In this document: positions 63,090 to 64,000 of the stretch, piece after piece
Numbering within the stretch: the first letter of the stretch is position 1
How the letters are laid out: each line of letters starts with the position of its first letter
DNA from: Limnobaculum parvum
GTDB taxonomy: Bacteria; Pseudomonadota; Gammaproteobacteria; Enterobacterales; Enterobacteriaceae
NCBI RefSeq assembly: GCF_003096015.2
Contig: NZ_CP029185.2
Coordinates: 2,266,001 to 2,330,000 of the forward strand
DNA: 64,000 bases
Direction: 5' to 3'
Program-made: the position numbers and the translations under genes
Notes under the pieces: model-generated
Databases searched by the model: none
The model's input: only the letters and a program-made list of their open reading frames with translations
What the model was told of the DNA's origin: nothing

Positions 63090-63440
63090 TTACCCTTGTT
63101 GGTAACGTTCATCCTGCTGAATAAGCGGCTCTATTTGAGTCTCCCAAATATTTTTTTGAAAAATTTGTAATTCTGATGGCTCTTTTCTGGATGAAATACA
63201 ATTTCTGATAGCTTGAACTGCTATATTGAAATCAGTAATGCTTAATTCAATAAAACTAATTTGATCAAGAACTTCATATTGCATAATTTGGTCATATATG
63301 CCTACAAATCTTTCTTGTAAAGCTTCCTTAAATAGCACTTCTAATGCATTAGAAGCACTTCTATTGAGCCCTTCATGCAAGCTACCCTCAATGTTGTCAT
63401 TTTCTGGAGGCTTATATCCAATAAAAAAAGTTGCACCCAT
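63090..63440 (-). CDS. Orphan immunity-like protein
   Basis: 116 residues, no signal, mixed helix. MGATFFIGYKPPEND start with GAGGTGA RBS. Family not recognised; one gene among several small leftward genes with separate terminators, as in immunity arrays. Confidence 0.55.
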   Translation of the reverse strand: MGATFFIGYKPPENDNIEGSLHEGLNRSASNALEVLFKEALQERFVGIYDQIMQYEVLDQISFIELSITDFNIAVQAIRNCISSRKEPSELQIFQKNIWETQIEPLIQQDERYQQG

Positions 63441-63563
63441 AAATCACCTCATAATTTTATTATTACTATTTTATTTTGTTGCGCTTCAGGCAATGTTTTA
63501 ACAAAAATTCGCAGGTGGAGTGGTGATTGAGGCAGATATTACTAGCTGACGGTTAAAACAAAT

Positions 63564-63590
63564 CTCCCGACCAAAATATATAGTCGGGAG
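63564..63590. terminator. Terminator after the 63598 gene
   Basis: CTCCCGAC / GTCGGGAG, eight pairs, with T/A runs on both sides; acts leftward after the CdiI-like gene, possibly also rightward. Confidence 0.7.
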
Positions 63591-63597
63591 CTTTTTA

Positions 63598-63981
63598 TTA
63601 CGGCATTTTAGCCAGTAGAGTATTAACTTTTTCAGTATCTTCCGGATGTAGCTGGAGATATTTTTCACAGGCCAGCCTGACATATTTATAGCAGGTCTCT
63701 TCACTTACTATAACTATATTGTCTTCCTCTGGTGGATAGCCAACAGCAAATTCAACACCTTCAAAGTGTTCCTCTTCATCATAACTATCCATATCAGGAA
63801 AGTGACAATACGCGCCATCAGTATTCAGAGCACCTTTTTGAGATAATAGTTCAATTGTCCTCAAAAAGTCTCCATCACTATACATGATGTCAAAATAAGA
63901 TTTTACAATCCAATCTCGATTATTATAGTCATATGGCAGTTCAAATAAAAAACGATTTAGTTCGTCAAAAGAATCACTCAT
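63598..63981 (-). CDS. CdiI-type immunity protein
   Basis: 127 residues, acidic. SDSFDELNRFLFELPYDYNN, YFDIMYSDGDFLRTIELLSQ, and EDNIVIVSEETCYKYVRLAC recall the CdiI family that neutralises RNase-type CDI toxins; I name the family from memory. AGGAATG precedes the ATG. It is the rightmost gene of the array, so the main cdiA would be expected beyond the window edge. Confidence 0.65.
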   Translation of the reverse strand: MSDSFDELNRFLFELPYDYNNRDWIVKSYFDIMYSDGDFLRTIELLSQKGALNTDGAYCHFPDMDSYDEEEHFEGVEFAVGYPPEEDNIVIVSEETCYKYVRLACEKYLQLHPEDTEKVNTLLAKMP

Positions 63982-64000
63982 TTTTACATTCCTATTTAGG

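Noticed and set aside
63498..63704. 68-codon minus-strand frame
   Set aside because: Overlaps the CdiI-like gene in another frame and runs through its terminator.

Overview
This window looks like chromosome from a member of the order Enterobacterales. Most genes have close E. coli-type orthologues (folD, cysS, ppiB, lpxH, purEK, ybbPA, tesA, ybbO, ybbN, qmcA, cueR, cysJIH, cysG, cysDNC, copA). The many AT-rich gaps and the accessory content suggest a lineage outside the E. coli/Salmonella group. Budviciaceae or a Yersinia/Serratia-like relative is my guess, from gene order only.

Layout. 1-3.4 kb: leftward phospholipid-type operon (ynbA-ynbB-acyltransferase-ynbC, the last cut by the window edge). 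3.6-6.2 kb: yiiX-like cysteine hydrolase, then an RNA-repair operon (RtcB2 ligase plus release-factor homologue PrfH) behind a short leader ORF with two mutually exclusive hairpins. 6.3-16 kb: small lipoproteins and secreted proteins, endA, yobA-yebZ, alkB, a yoaF-like lipoprotein, a cold-shock gene with a long cold-box leader, two broken small genes, a possible sRNA, and a secreted GH19 chitinase. 16.7-22.3 kb: tRNA-Arg(UCU) with a strong promoter, yicI-yicJ for alpha-xylosides, folD. 22.3-32.5 kb: cysS and ppiB-lpxH-purEK, separated by an inserted block (periplasmic RidA-like protein, Tat-exported molybdoenzyme with DmsB/DmsC-type subunits, divergent IclR-type regulator). An FNR-like box and a 15-bp inverted repeat lie in front of the molybdoenzyme operon. 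32.5-42.3 kb: ybbPA/tesA/ybbO/ybbN, an MFS transporter, qmcA-ybbJ, cueR, a LprI-like protein. 42.5-56.2 kb: sulfate assimilation (sbp, cysDNC-cysG, cysJIH), broken up by tam and by a patch holding a yghX-type hydrolase, ccdAB, a duplicated ccdB tail and extragenic repeats. 57-60 kb: copA with a CueR promoter and a textbook -1 frameshift site. 60-64 kb: leftward array of small immunity-like genes and toxin-tail fragments, read as an orphan CDI/polymorphic-toxin cassette array.

How the genes work together. Sbp captures sulfate. CysDNC makes PAPS, CysH and CysJI reduce it to sulfide, and CysG supplies siroheme for CysI. CueR (41.5 kb) should drive copA (57.1 kb) through the 19-bp-spacer promoter, and YobA/YebZ may add copper handling. 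The molybdoenzyme operon is probably anaerobic. RtcB2-PrfH is expected to mend damaged ribosomes. The immunity array would protect against toxins of neighbouring cells.

The strongest non-routine signals are the copA frameshift element (slippery CCCAAAA, immediate -1 stop, predicted pseudoknot), the leader of the rtcB2-prfH operon, the palindrome/FNR arrangement at 28.3 kb, a two-copy extragenic hairpin repeat with a compensating base-pair change, and the immunity array. Everything here was read by eye; no searches or folding programs were run.
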